The notes: generated from the letters alone by a model not told the origin. A stretch of 64,000 nucleotides of DNA from Erigeron canadensis (GCF_010389155.1 NC_057768.1:6384501-6448500); one strand, 5' to 3'; numbered from the stretch's first letter, positions 1 to 12,250 are shown. Made by a program: numbers and translations.

Positions 1-559
1 GTTTTAATATACATTAGATATATAAAGTTACGATAAAATAAAACAACTATTAACATAAAATAAGTAAGACATCACAAAAAAGTGACATGTGGCATGAGAA
101 TATTTAAAATTGAATTATAATTTCAAGGGTATTATGGACATTATGTAAAATTAATATCTGGCTCCTATAATTGATGTAACCCATCGTGTATTAGACCCTA
201 ATTACTAAAAGCTCCAAACCCCATATCTTTCTCCAGCTGCCCCTCTCTTCGCCATCTGCTGCCACCCTTTTTCTCCGGTCACCGTCGGATGACACACGCC
301 ATCGCCACATGCCAGTCGCTATCCTATCCTACTTTCGAGACCCCTTTTTCTTTATTGACGACGCCTTACCTCCGCGTACGTCACCGATAACACTATTTGT
401 TTGAGGAACTACAACGACCTTTCACCATCTTGTACGTTGAGGAACCATGAGGGCAATACTTTTTCCGATGAACTCGTCTGCCACACCGGCAACGCCATCG
501 ATAAGTTGCGATTGATTTTAACACCAAATCGACGAGCAGGAGGAAACGAGTAGTTGACG
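1..559. other. Unassigned AT-rich sequence with a GC-richer patch
   Basis: No gene is recognised. Positions about 235-480 are richer in C and G than the flanks, but every frame is quickly closed by stops. It may be a remnant of captured genic sequence; that is only a guess. Confidence 0.3.
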
Positions 560-840
560 TACGGTTGTGCATTAACGGGCAATGGTTATGTGACAAACGG
601 CTGTGCATCAAAGGTTATTAAACCGTTGTGAATCAAGTAATAGTTTTATTAATAAAAGGTTGTGAATCAATGGTGATTAAATGGCTGTGCATCAATTGTT
701 AGTAAAAGGCTGTGCATCAAAGATTTTGTTATTTCACGTTTGTGCATCGCCACTTAATAATAGATGTCTAGCTTTATTTATTCATGGCTGCGAATGGTTG
801 TGCATAAAAAATGTTGTTATCTTATGGTTATGTATATCTA
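560..840 (+). repeat. Degenerate short tandem repeat around the word TGTGCATCAA
   Basis: Variants of TGTGCATCAA or TGTGAATCAA recur about every 30-40 bases, for example near 602, 628, 660, 683 and 709, separated by AT-rich spacers such as GGTTATTAAA. Open frames over it are just the repeat translated, so no gene is called. Confidence 0.55.
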
Positions 841-1105
841 TCACTTTTGGTAGCCGTTGTTTCTTCACTTTTTGTACGAGAAATTATCAATTCCTTTCTG
901 AATAGAGAGAACTAATTTTTGTTTATGTTATTGGGATTTGATGCGTAGAAAAAACGGAAAAAAGCCAAAAGAATGGGAAAAGAAAAGGGAAGTAAATGAC
1001 AAGTATATCCTTAATCATTAATATTTTAATATAAAAATAACTAATTAGCTAGAATTTTGATCTTTTTGATCCAAGGATTGAAATGTTATCTTATTTGTTT
1101 TACAA

Positions 1106-1337
1106 TAATATTTAGGGTTATTTACTGAAATGGTACCTAGACTATCCACCATATTACTGATTTCGTACCTATAACTTTAAAATTACTCTCATCATACCCC
1201 AACTTATCAATTCTCCACACAGACGATACCTGACCTGACGGGCGGTTTGACCGTTAAGTTGGGTATGACTACTGTAATATTTTAAAGTTAGTCATGATGT
1301 AATTAATATATTACCATTATTATTATTATTATTATTA

Positions 1338-1372
<35 letters not shown>

Positions 1373-2141
1373 TCTTGTAAATCCTATTAATTTCTAATAG
1401 AAGTGATGTTTTTACTATTACTATTATTATTATTATTATTATCATGGTTGTTGTTGTTGTTTTTTTTAATTACACAAAGTATTATTTAGGAATAAATAAT
1501 TTTAAAAAGTACATTGATATTTTTTTGTAAATATTTACTTTTATTTTATAAAAGAATACTTTATTTTTATAAAAAAACTATTGTAAATATTTATTTTTTA
1601 TTAAAAACTATTAATATATAAAATTATAGATCCATGATGATTTTATTTATTTCATATTTATGTTTTTTTATATAAAAAAATCAGTAAATCGGAAGCAGTA
1701 CATTAATTTCATGTAAAACATTGATAAATGTACTTTAAGTCTTGAATGGATACCACCACATGGAGTTGATTAAATCTGTTTTGAGTTGATTCAAACCTTA
1801 CATAGTAGTTGTACAGGTACTAATGCAATACAAGAAATTATGATATTTTTTCCGGTTTACCCCTTTAAAAGAAAAATGAAATTTTTTTTATAAAAATAAA
1901 AACTTTGTACTAAAAATGATCTTTTATAAAATAAAATATTATTTTATTAAAAATTTGTTTTTATAAATAATAGTATTTGATATATTAATAGTTTTTAATA
2001 AAAAAATAAATATTTACAATAATTTTTTTTATAAAAATAAAGCTTTTTTTTATAAAATAAATACAAATATTTACAAAAATATACCAATGTACTTTGTGTA
2101 ATTAAAAAAACAACAACAACAACCATAATAATAAAAATAAA

Positions 2142-2181
<40 letters not shown>

Positions 2182-2406
2182 GTTAATTACATAAATGATA
2201 TCTGGACTATCCACCATATTACTGGTTTCATACCTAAAACTTTAAAATTTACGGTGGTCATACCCCAATTTAACGGCCAAACAGACACCCGTCAAGTCAG
2301 GTATCGTCCGAGTGGAAAATTGATAAGTTGGGGTATGATAAGAGTAATTTTAAAGTTATAGGTATGAAATCAGTAATACCATTTTAGTAAATAACCCTAA
2401 TATTTA
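1106..2406. mobile_element. Foldback Mutator-like element with 9-bp target duplication
   Basis: The element proper is 1115-2397 and is flanked by identical 9-bp direct repeats TAATATTTA (1106-1114 and 2398-2406). Its ends are inverted: GGGTTATTTACT at the left and AGTAAATAACCC at the right. Inverted similarity continues inward for several hundred bases on each side, through mirrored (ATT)n/(AAT)n tracts, to roughly 1625 and 1970. Long terminal inverted repeats with a 9-bp duplication are the hallmark of Mutator-like elements. No transposase is present, so it depends on one supplied elsewhere. The perfect duplication fixes the ends with confidence. Confidence 0.9.
1315..1440. repeat. (ATT)n microsatellite in the left arm
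   Basis: Runs of ATT occupy about 1315-1370 and again 1418-1440, mirrored by (AAT)n at about 2140-2178 in the right arm of the same foldback element. Confidence 0.85.
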
Positions 2407-2654
2407 TTCGACAATACCTAACATATATATATATATATATATATATAGGTTTTAGGTATAATAAAACAAATATTAAAGTAAAACAAATAAAACAATATGT
2501 TTCTCTTTACTGAAAATCACTGTGCATCATGAAAATCATCGTACATTAATTGCTTCGTGAATCTTCGTGAATCTTCGTGAATCTATGGGTCAAGATTTTG
2601 TCATATTGGTTTTACTTTAATACTTGTTTTACAATACCTAACCCATATATTTTT

Positions 2655-3381
2655 AATATATATTAAAAGAGAAACTTTAAATAGCAACATGAAGTAATCT
2701 TTACCCTCCATTAAATTTTCATCTTTATTCTCCACCCTTAGATCATATTGCTTACATCATCTTTGATTAAAATTTTAAAAAAGATGATATTAGTCCTCCA
2801 ACTTCAATTAATTTGCTTAAACTAAAACACAATATTAATTACACTTTCAAAATTTTTTCAGAATTAATAATATTCATCTTCTTGTATTCTTAACAATTCG
2901 ATTTTTATTCTTAAGCCTTTTTAATCGTGAGCCATGTCAAAAACATATCTTCAAAAATGAGAACTTTTATGGTTTGAAGATTGATATTCTAAAAGAATAT
3001 ATTTTGTGTATGATGATTGGATAATGTTATGAAAGTTGTCAATAGAATCATGATCTCGTGTTATATACAAATTTCATATATATGTTACTTGGTGTAATTT
3101 GTTCCGAGGATTGACTAATATATATTTACTTTCTAATATTAAGATACAAAAATTTTTCAAATTTTTTTATAACTATGTTACATATATATATATATACTTG
3201 AATGTGATCAAAGAAAAAAATAAAATGTTCGATTTGTAGTTTTTTCAAAACAAATGAAGATATAGAAAAGTATTTATGTTTTTTAAACCTTTAATGGGTT
3301 TTTTTTATTGTCATTTTTTTTTATAGAAATGTACATATTTTTTATATGATTCTCTCGCGTTTTACGCGAGTTATGATATAG
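2655..3381 (+). mobile_element. Helitron relic
   Basis: The 3' end is marked by a perfect 7-bp GC-rich hairpin, CTCGCGT at 3354-3360 and ACGCGAG at 3364-3370, followed about 8 bases later by ATAG then T. This is a one-base variant of the CTAG-T Helitron terminus. The 5' limit near 2655 is a guess from an AT-rich start resembling Helitron 5' ends. There is no Rep/helicase coding sequence, so it is non-autonomous. Confidence 0.5.
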
Positions 3382-3385
3382 TGTA

Positions 3386-4322
3386 TATATATATATATAT
3401 TGAAAAGTTATCTTGAGAATATTTATGAACCTTTTTGACTTAATCTTAACCCTTAAATTAGTGATCAATGGTTGAAATGAAGGGTGACAGTTTTGTAATT
3501 AAACAAAAACCTATTATAATTAATTCTATACATATAATTAAAAGCCGTGCGTTATTCTTCGTGTCATCTCTCAATCTTCTTCTTTTTATTAATTTTAGTG
3601 GGGCCCACATACCTTCTAAGTTTTTCTTTCTCTCAAACTTCTTTCACGGAGTCTTACTTTGGGTGGGACCCACGTGCCTTTTAAGTGTTTTTTAGTTTAA
3701 AAACTTTTAACCTTATTAGTTTTTGTCACATAAGTTTACTTATTTTACCTTTTCCACAAAAGTTTTATTTTATTTAGTTTTAAACTTTCATCTTTCTAAC
3801 TTTTATCACGAAAGTTTTATTCTTTTAATTTCTAAGTTTTCGCTCTTATACTTTATTTCATATAACTTTCATTTCTTTTACTTTTCACACGAAAGTTTTC
3901 TTTTATTTATTTTTTTAACTTTTGTCACGAAAGTTTCATTATCTTACTTTTCATCACATAACTTTGTCCTTTTAACTTTTGTCAAACAGTAATTTTTTGG
4001 CTCTTTCATTACAAGTTTTAACCTTTTTTACTTTTTTGTCATATAACTTTAATTCTTTTACTTTTCACATAACTTTAATTCTGTTACTTTCGCACCAAAG
4101 TTTTGTTTTATTTGGTTTTTAACTTTCATCCTTCCAACTTTTGTCACGAAAACTTTAATTTCTTTAATTTTTATCGCATAAATTTACTAAAGTTATCGTC
4201 ATTTTACTTTTCGAATAAAGCTTTGTTTTATTTACTTTTTATACTTTTATTTTTTTACCTTTTGCCACGACATTTTACGTGTCGTTATTTTTCCCAGAGC
4301 AACGCCCGGGTACAAAATCTAG
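3386..4322 (+). mobile_element. Helitron-like element made of degenerate repeats
   Basis: The 3' end reads GCCCGGGTACAAAATCTAG followed by T, matching the hairpin-spacer-CTAG/T layout of Helitrons. The interior from about 3550 consists of degenerate repeats of a unit like ACTTTTGTCACGAAAGTTT. It follows the previous Helitron head to tail. A related interior in opposite orientation occurs at 48484-49068. The 5' end is approximate. Open frames inside are only the low-complexity repeat. Confidence 0.55.
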
Positions 4323-4329
4323 TTTAAAA

Positions 4330-4917
4330 TAAAAAAGGGTATTACATTTTCTCCTTTTCCCTTCTTGTATATTCTCTTTCTTTTTCTTCTCTCTCACTGA
4401 GTCTCACATCAGCCTCCATTTATCAATTTCATCGATCCATCATGGTTTATTTTTTCCCAAACCGATGTGATTAGTGAGTCATGTCTTTTCGTGCAAAAAT
4501 CTTATTTTTGCAGAGATTCTTTGAACCATCGAACCCTCATAGACGAAAAAACATAACATTACTAATTGTTGTTTGGGCCTTTATTTGGAATGGACCTACA
4601 AAAAAGATTAATTCAACTGCAATACGGTGGAAATTTCATATTTTTATTTTATTAAATTCATGTTTTTATTTCTTGTTTTTAACTGATCTATCTTATTGTG
4701 TTTGTTTATAATGATGTAGCATTAAGAAGGAAAAGTTGATTTGAGGAAAACCGATCATATATGCATATGTGAATCAAGGGGAATTTGGAATCTGACGGAT
4801 TGATTTGTGGTTTTTTAATATGTACATACGTGAAGTATAGAATTCCACCTCTATGCAATAATTTTTATTTTGTGCTTGTTTCATTGCATATGTATGTAAT
4901 GGGTAAACATGTAAAGG
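4330..4917. other. Unassigned sequence between Helitron and LINE
   Basis: Pyrimidine-rich AT sequence with no recognisable gene, terminal repeat or RNA. It may be partly old flank at the LINE insertion site. Confidence 0.3.
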
Positions 4918-4949
4918 CTGTAAGGCCAACAATCCTTTAGAAAAACCTT

Positions 4950-7062
4950 ATGGGTGAAGCAGCAGAGACGTTTAGATCGATGACCAGCGCGAGGTTCTCA
5001 TTAGAGATTCAAGACGGCGAGCATACGGATGCTGATCAGTTGTGGATACACTTGGCAAAGGGTATGAGGGAGACGGCAAAGGCGGTACTAGGGGAAACAA
5101 GAGGGACAAGTAGCCGGCGGAAAGGGGGTAGGGAATCTTGGTGGATCAGTAAAGAGGTCTAGACCAAGGTTGCGAAGAAACTTAGTTGCTTTAAAGAACT
5201 TATCAAGAGCAAGCAAAATGGGACAATTGAGGACTGGTCCTTGGCTAGGCAGAGATACTACGAAGCCAAGAAAGAGGCAAAGAAGATTGTAGCTATAGAA
5301 AAAGAAAGAGCGCACGAAGAACTGTATAAGAAAGTAGACTCAAAGGAAGGAAAAAACGATATATTCAGAATTGCTAAAGCAAGGGAGAGAAAACGTAGAG
5401 ATTTAGGAGACGTCATCTATATTAAGGATGAAAGCGGACGGAGCATTGTGAAGGTGGAAGACATTAGGAAAAGATGGAAATAGTACTTCGCCAACCTGTT
5501 TAATAGGAGAGAGTCGGGGCGAAGTGAATGAGGAATCGATCACGGTACTCACTCAGACATATGTTGCGACGACGACGATACTCCGAGGATCAGCCAAGAG
5601 GAAGTAAGGCTCGCCCTAAAGAAGATGGGGAGAAACAAAGCAACAGGTCCTGACCAAATTCCTATCGAGGCATGGAGATGCTTGGGAGATATGGGGATAA
5701 GCTTGCTGACAAGCCTTTTCAACAAGATTTAGACAAGTGCAAAAATGCCAGAAGAATGGAGACTTAGCGAGCTCATACCTATCTATAAGAACAAGGGGGA
5801 CGTGCAGAGTTGTAGCAACTATAGGGGCATTTAAACTCCTAAGTCATACCATGAAGCTTTGGGAGAGAGTGATAGAGATGAGGCTTAGAAGGGTTACAAA
5901 GGTGGTAGAGAACCAATTCGGTTTTATGCCAGGTAGGTCGACAATGGAGGCTATTCATATCACCAGAAGCCTTATGGAGAAGTATAGGGAAAGACAAAAA
6001 GCACTACACTGTGCCTTCCTAGATTTGGAAAAGGCATACGATAGTGTACCACGACAGCTGATTTGGAGGACGCTACAAGCGAAAGGGGTTACAGGTAGAT
6101 ACATTAGGGTTATTAGGGATATGTATGATAGGGCGAGGACCGGTGTTCGAACCCCTGTGGGGAACACGGAACTTTTCTCGATAGATATGGGCCTACACCC
6201 GTTCGGCGCTTAGCCCATACCTTTTCACGTTGATCCTAGACGAACTGTCCAGGGGCCTACAGGAGGAACTACCGTGGTGTATGATTTTTGCCGATGACAT
6301 TGCGCTGATAGCGAGATCGACGGAGGAACTAAACCAGAGGCTAGAGAAATGGAGAGAAACCCTTAAAGACCATGGTTTGTGCGTGAGCCGAGAGAAGACA
6401 GAATACCTTAGATGTGACTTCGATAACCAGGAGATAAGACAAAATGGGGATGAGGTGATTAGCATTGGGGGCCACATATTGTGTCCGAAGGAGTCTTTTA
6501 GATACCTGGGATCAGTGATACACAAATCGGGGGGGAGGGGGGGATAGACGAAAACGTGAAACATCGAATCCAAGCCGGATGGATGAAGTGGGGAGCAGCT
6601 ACTGGAGTCATGTGCGACAAGAGGATCCCGCTAAAGCTGAAAGGGAAGTTCTATAGAGTGGCTATTAGACCGGCTATGCTATACGGGTCAGAATGTTGGG
6701 CGATGACGAAGGCCCAAGCGGCTCGAGTAGAGGTGGCTGAGATGAGGATGTTAAGGTGGACTTGCGGGAAGATCTTGGTAGATAGGATCTCGACGGGAGT
6801 TTTTATAGCAGAACTTGAAGTAGGGACCATCATTAACAAGCTAAGGGAAGAGCGTTTGAGATGGTTTGGACATGTTAGGAGAAGGGATGAAACTGCACCA
6901 CTAAGGAGAGCGGAGTCTATTCACGTGGACGGCATACGAAGAAGGGGACGACCAAAGATGAGGTGGGAGGATCGATTAGCGAAGGATCTAATAGAACTTG
7001 GCCTGTCGGAGGACATTACGTCGAATAGGACGGCATTGAGAACTAGGATTAGAGTAGAATAG
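4950..7062 (+). pseudogene. RTE LINE reverse transcriptase, broken
   Basis: This encoded the pol protein that copies LINE RNA at the target site. Pieces in order are: a post-endonuclease linker with a WWIS motif (4950-5160, then a TAG); a basic lysine/glutamate-rich segment (5241-5483, then a TAG); the RT fingers with NYRG then LEKAYDSVPR (5737-6210); the catalytic FADD motif and RT core (6230-6547); and a C-terminal region containing RWFGHVRRR (6556-7062). Between pieces there are at least three stops and several frame slips; the H-Q-G-S-A-L-S-P-Y region is shifted near 6200. It cannot make an intact enzyme. The C-terminal GHVxRR motif is typical of RTE and related plant LINEs. Confidence 0.85.
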
Positions 7063-8000
7063 TAGGCTACGGTGGGACTTTTGGGCGACATAGATCGTCT
7101 TCTTTTCCCATATTGCCTTGCCAAAAGAGGTTTGTGAGGGTTTGACCTAGAGAAGTGGCTTAGCTACGCTACAGAATACTTTGACGTGTCAGGAAGAGTG
7201 GTAGATAGATGGAGGTGGAAGTACGGAATTCCGAATGCGTTAGAGAAGCTTCCAGGTAGAGGTAGTGGAATGCGAGGGTAAGGCATATGGGTTTTAGATT
7301 AAGTAGACTTTTTATTTAGACTTTGGTTCTTTGTGACCTTTCGTAGGAGTTTTTGGCCTTGAGTCTCGAGAGGCCTAAACCGAGGGGGGGGGTTACTCTT
7401 GTGTTTGTTTCCCCCAAAATGACTGTCGGAGGACATGACCAATGAGAGTTTATCTAGAGGACTAGGGGTTTAGGACTAGTTTATTGGTTTGGAAGAGCAG
7501 GTGAGAGGATTAGGATTAGGATAGCTAGGCGGCCTAAGGTCCTTTTTTTTCCATAGGTTGTTTAAAAGTAGTTACCGCCTTGGCTCAATCGGGATCTTTT
7601 CAGGTTTTGTCACTTCTTATTTATATGTATGTTTGTCTTGGTTGTTTCCCACTACTTGTTCGAGTTACGTATTAGTTTGCTAATTTTACTTTTATGTTGT
7701 TTAATATGCCCGATATGGTTGCTTTCATATCTGTATTTGTATTGTCAAACATGTTTCTAAGATATCGGTAGGACGCATGATTGATAAACGTTCGACCCGC
7801 ATAGTAGACGGACACAACAGACAGGTATTTCTTCTTTTCAGATTTTCTAAACATTTCTCATTTTCCGTCTTGCACTCATTTGTGGTCGGAGGTCCCTATG
7901 GAAGCAGTCTCTCTACCTTTGTGTAGAGGTAAGACTGTCTACAGCTTACCTCCCCCAAACCCCGCGCAGGGATTAGGTCCTGTTATTGTTGTTGTTGATT
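7063..8000 (+). other. LINE 3' untranslated region
   Basis: It follows the RT stop and ends in GTT repeats. A sub-segment around 7885-7990 (GTAAGACTGTCTACAG and the nearby CCCCGCGCAGGG) resembles the 3' tails that plant SINEs share with RTE partners. No independent gene is seen. Confidence 0.6.
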
Positions 8001-8230
8001 ATATGTATACAGTTGGTGATCACATGTGTACAAACAGTAATCATATGTATGAAATTATATAAATGTATTTTTACAAATGAACTTTTATGAGATTAGTTGG
8101 TGATCATATGCGCATAAACGGAGTTGTGATCACATGTATGCTAGTATTTCAAAAACAATGTTTCATAAAATTATGATCACATGTGCATGAACAGTTATAT
8201 CGACGATCACATGTGCATGAACATATATAT
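8000..8230 (+). repeat. Degenerate repeat around TGATCACATGTG
   Basis: Six variants of (T)GATCACATGTGCATGAACAG occur at irregular spacing, at about 8017, 8038, 8100, 8127, 8183 and 8206. No coding potential was recognised. Confidence 0.6.
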
Positions 8231-8250
8231 TTTTTATTCTCTATTAATTT

Positions 8251-8264
8251 GGGGGGGGGGGGGG
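8251..8264 (+). repeat. G14 homopolymer
   Basis: Fourteen consecutive G residues follow AT-rich sequence. A shorter G run lies near 7385. Such runs are also frequent sites of length error in assemblies. Confidence 0.9.
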
Positions 8265-8756
8265 AGGTATGTTTGGTTTTATGAATGTGGTTAGGTTTAT
8301 TATGCTTTTATGTTGTTTAATATGTTCAAATGAATTCCTATATGTCATGTTTTGTTGGATATGCTCTAAGGTGTGCTTTTTGTATATTACGTTATTTTAA
8401 TCTATTTGTAGTCATGGGATACTCGGCCGACAAATATGATTTCTTTTCTCTTATAATCATTTCTTCTTTCCCTATCTTGACCGAAAATTCATAAGGAAAT
8501 AGTATCATTACATTTAGGTAAAGACAAAACTGTTTACATCTTACATTTCTTATACCCGTTTATATAGAAATCGAGTATAGTAGTTGTTGTATGTTATAGA
8601 ATGGATTAACAATTTTTTATAGTATGATTATAGTGGTTCGAAAATAAAATAAGAATATTTTAGTGTACTAGCTGTTAGTTACTCTTGTCTTAAATTAACA
8701 ATTTACTTGTTTGATTTAATATTTCAAACAAACAAAATGAAAAACAAAAATCAAAA

Positions 8757-9390
8757 GAGAAAAATTAAAACAATAGCAAATTTTCGTTGCGATTGTATAA
8801 AAATAGTTTTTTCGGATTATCACAAAATAGCCAACAAAATCGCAACAAAAAACCAAAATCGCAACAAGAAATACCAAAATTGCAACAAGAAATGGTAACT
8901 TGCAATAAGTTTGACTTTAAATTTTTTTTTTCTAAGATACTAGTTTATTATATAGTACATGAATACAAAGTTTCAAATATATAAGAAACATACTAGAGAC
9001 ATAATAGAAACATCCTAATAATCTCCTAAGTTAGATGTCCCAAAAGAAGATGATTATGAAGTCAATTTTAATTTCCCTTTTGATTTTGATCTTGATGAAG
9101 ATCCATACTCTCTCGGTATTCGATTGCGTTTTTTGAGTCGGCCCGGTAGCCTTTTTTTAATTTAAAAAAATAAAAGAAAAAAGTCAAAGTCAAACTTATT
9201 GCTCGTTGCAATTTTGCCATTTCTTGTTGCGATTTTGGCATTTATTGTTGCGATGTGACATTTCTTGTTGTGATTTTGGTTTTTTATTGCGGATTTGTTA
9301 GCTATTTTGTGATAATCCAAAGCAATTTGACTATTTTGATACAATCGTAACGAAAATTGATCATTGTCGCGATTTTCTCAAATAAAAACC
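8757..9390. mobile_element. Inverted-repeat (foldback) element with subterminal GCAACAAGAAAT repeats
   Basis: The left arm (about 8757-8916) and right arm (about 9180-9390) are inverted copies. Both contain the equivalents of TTTTCGTTGCGATTGTAT, GATTATCACAAAATAGC and several AAATCGCAACAAGAAAT units, and both end at GTTTGACTTT. The roughly 265-bp centre is unrelated between arms. No transposase is present and no clear target duplication was found, so the superfamily is undecided. Confidence 0.65.
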
Positions 9391-9664
9391 AGACGACCCT
9401 CGTCTTATGCAACATGGCTGAAATGATTGTGTGCTCAACTTGTACACTACTAAAAGAATTGCAGGGTTTTTTTTTTTTAAAATTTCTTAAGGCTAATTGC
9501 ATGATTGCAGATACCAATAACTCTTTAATTACAAACAACTTTTGAATCAATGGAGTATAACAATTTCAAAAAGAAGCTACATCCACCTAGTTACATTTGT
9601 CTTCTGTTGGGTGATCTGAAAATCCAGGAATGACTATCTTCTCCTGAACAAACATCCCAGCCTG

Positions 9665-9917
9665 CATTTTATCATGGTCGATATAAAAAGAACAAACTTC
9701 CTTTAGATATCTAATCGATCATCTAACCCGGAACTCGACTGGCTCAAATGGTGCAACTTTAAATATTGATTCCTTGAAACTTCGTTTATGTTTTGGTTTA
9801 TGTATCCCTGTTCATGTTTCTTTCTACTTTTGTTTGTAACCTAGATTATCGCTAGCTCCTTTTCATCAATAAAATACCAGTATTGAATGTCAAAAAAAAG
9901 AAAAAAAAACATTTTAT
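9665..9917 (+). mobile_element. Probable 3' end of a retroposed sequence with poly(A)
   Basis: A 3'-UTR-like stretch has an AATAAA signal near 9870 and ends in an A-rich tail (about 9893-9909). An 8-bp word CATTTTAT lies on both sides (9665-9672 and 9910-9917) and may be a target duplication. The repeat is short and AT-rich, so chance is possible. It could be an L1-type LINE tail or a processed transcript end. Confidence 0.4.
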
Positions 9918-10383
9918 TATAATAACGAATTTAGTTTTTCAAACGCCAGATTCTTTTTTTTAACGGTACATATCTATTATACTAAATTACACCAATTAGT
10001 ACTACACTATCCCATTGTCAAAATTGAACTTTGATCTTTACTCCACGAGGTAACGCCATATTCATTTGGTAATTTCATTAGAGTTTTTTAATTTCTTTTT
10101 AAAGAACCCTCCCACTGCTGCATTTACTAACCTCTTTTTAATAAAAACATTTTAACCTATCACACTAAAATTCAATTACATTTTAGCTATTGGGTGTTAA
10201 CTTAGTTGTTAACATGTTTTTTAAAATGTGGTTTCCACTTTGTGGGGGTGGGTGGGGGGGTTATGTCCGAATTTTGCCACATGCATATATGGTGAGGAGG
10301 TATTAGCAACCTTATACTCATTTAACACATTAGAATGTGCAAAGAGTATAACAAACAGAGATATTAATGTTTAAAAACATTGA
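9918..10383. other. Unassigned AT-rich sequence
   Basis: No gene or repeat boundary is recognised. A G/T run occurs near 10243-10260. Confidence 0.3.
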
Positions 10384-11915
10384 TTAAGATGAGGAATGGG
10401 GCTTCTTTTGGAGCAACTCTTCGACTGAGGCAGAATCATTAGCAGCAATATCCTTCACAAAAGGGAAATCTGCGCGGGCAAGGGCATTTTCGGCTGCTAG
10501 CACTCTCTTTGTAGTCTGATCAGCAAAATCCGGTGCCAGGGAAACCAGCCCATCCCTGGCTGACTGGATCAGGACTAACACTCTCTCCTGAGCACGGTTG
10601 GCATTCACCACCTCCTCCAACAACGCACCAGCCTCCTCACTCCTGATCAGCTCAGTACAGACATAAGGGATAACCTCAGATATAACCCTTTTTGACTTCA
10701 ATTCTGCAGCAACAGCCCTTTGATTAGCCTCCGCCAGTTGGCCCTCAAGATCAACGATACGGGCGTCCTTCTCATCTATGGCCTTCTTACTTGATTCACA
10801 GTAAGTCCCCATATGATTGATCTTCGCTTGAGCATTCTGCAGTTGTTTCACAAGTGTGGTACATTGCTCTTGCTGTTCAGCCAATTGCCTCTTCAGATAA
10901 AGCTGCTCATTCTGCAAACGAGCAATAAAAAACTGCTCCCTATGGCAGGAATCACAAACAGAAGAACCCTCCTCACGACCACGTTTCCTCAAGTTAGCCA
11001 ACTGTCCCTCCATATCCTCTTGTTGTTTAGCCAACAAACGAAGGCGAACACCCACAACCGTCCCCACCAAAGTACTCATATACACAAGTTGGTTATGAGA
11101 AGCCTGCAAATTCCCCGCATCTAAAGCCATGAGTTCCCGGATCCAATCCTCTGGAATGAAACGAAGCAAAGCATTCTCCACCACATCAGGCTCATGAACA
11201 TCTGTGACACATTAAGTAGAATCCATAAGCAAACACCGAAGAAAGGAAAATAACAACAAAGAAATACTTGCTAAGAGTCAACTCCTCAGGCTGAAGTTCA
11301 CCTAGCAGCGTCGTATCAAAAATGGACTGGGGTTTTGCCCTTTCCTTTAAGGCCTTGGAAGATGACCTTGATGAAACCTTCCTCTTCTTGGAAGGAGTAG
11401 CAGTAGGAGGGAATTCTCTCTCAACATCCACAATCTCGTGATCAACAGGCTCCACATATGACAAATTCGCAGCAATTACAGACACCCGAGGCTGACATTC
11501 CAACAAAGGACCCCTCACAAACTCAGCCAGTGTAACCTCTTAAAACAACAAAACTATGTTCAGAGGTGTGAACCCTAGATAAAATAAGTAAAAAGTAAAA
11601 AGGCACTTACCAGTGCCCCCAACGCAAATTCTGGAATCAACTCCTTCGGGCCACTGCTTCATAATACCGGCCCGATGCAGCACAACATCAGGATAACGGT
11701 CCAATTTGACTGGATTCTGCAGAAGACGGTGATACAGGGTAACTCAAGGGCAGGGGGGAGCAGCCTCCTTAAACTTAGTTGGCTTCTCACCCGCCATCAA
11801 TGGTTCATAGGCTTCAGGGATCACGGAGCACTCAATAAAAACAAACCCATTCTTCCACCCACGAACATCAGTGCTACCGGGAAGAAATATATCAACCTTG
11901 GGTTGAAAATGAAAA
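10384..11915 (-). pseudogene. Decayed 'putative gypsy-type transposase' coiled-coil ORF
   Basis: Minus-strand relative of the antisense gene at 26287-28235. Exon-like pieces: about 11915-11611 (contains DVRGWKNGFVFIE, the end of the PF04195-type domain, with a frameshift near 11730); about 11538-11272 (a basic segment with SKKRKVSS); and 11201-10384 (a 250-residue heptad-rich coiled coil ending in ASVEELLQKK). Intron limits fit: GT at 11610, and a GC donor (GCAAGT, 11271) with AG at 11202. The last 100 residues match the paralogue from RVISE to the xSVxxLL end. The N-terminal half is missing beyond 11915 and no LTRs flank it. In the families where this domain is known it rides inside Ty3/gypsy elements; its function is unknown. 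Confidence 0.7.
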
Positions 11916-11939
11916 TTGATAATATAATAATATATTAAA

Positions 11940-12250
11940 TCACCATCTCAATTCCTCTCACCGCCGGAAAACACAGCCACCTTTGTTTTTTTCCACAATC
12001 ACCACCACACACAAATATATACAATATAAACACATATATACATACTAAATACCTAAAAAATAAAAAAGTAAAAGAAAACCGTGAACGAGTTTCCGTCCCT
12101 GTGGGGACGAACGAACGAAATTTGGATGAAGAACGAGTCACACCTAACGGTGTGCAGTCGTGCTTCAAGAAGGAACGAAGTCGGAGACAAGCTAGAACGG
12201 GAGCATTGTGAATACTCTAATAATTTTTGGACAAAATGAAACATTAAACG
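11940..12250. repeat. Unclassified repeat related to 36187-36480
   Basis: It contains GTCCCTGTGGGGACGAACG and a CTAACGGTGTGCAGTCGT block. The same order of words, diverged, appears at about 36350-36460 near the right end of a TIR element. It is probably a fragment of the same transposon family. Confidence 0.4.

Larger units (their letters stand above)
4918..8000 (+). mobile_element. 5'-truncated RTE-type LINE
   Basis: A non-LTR retrotransposon remnant. It begins inside the linker that follows the endonuclease domain, so the whole apurinic endonuclease is missing, which is the usual 5' truncation of LINEs. The reverse transcriptase region follows (4950-7062). The tail ends at a GGGATTAGG word and a run of GTT/TTG triplets (about 7985-7998), which is typical of plant RTE 3' ends and replaces a poly(A) tail. 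No target duplication was found. Confidence 0.8.

Noticed and set aside
3723..4327. Open frames rich in Phe, Leu and Ser
   Set aside because: They are translations of the degenerate ACTTTTGTCACGAAAGTTT repeat inside a Helitron, with no protein-like conservation.
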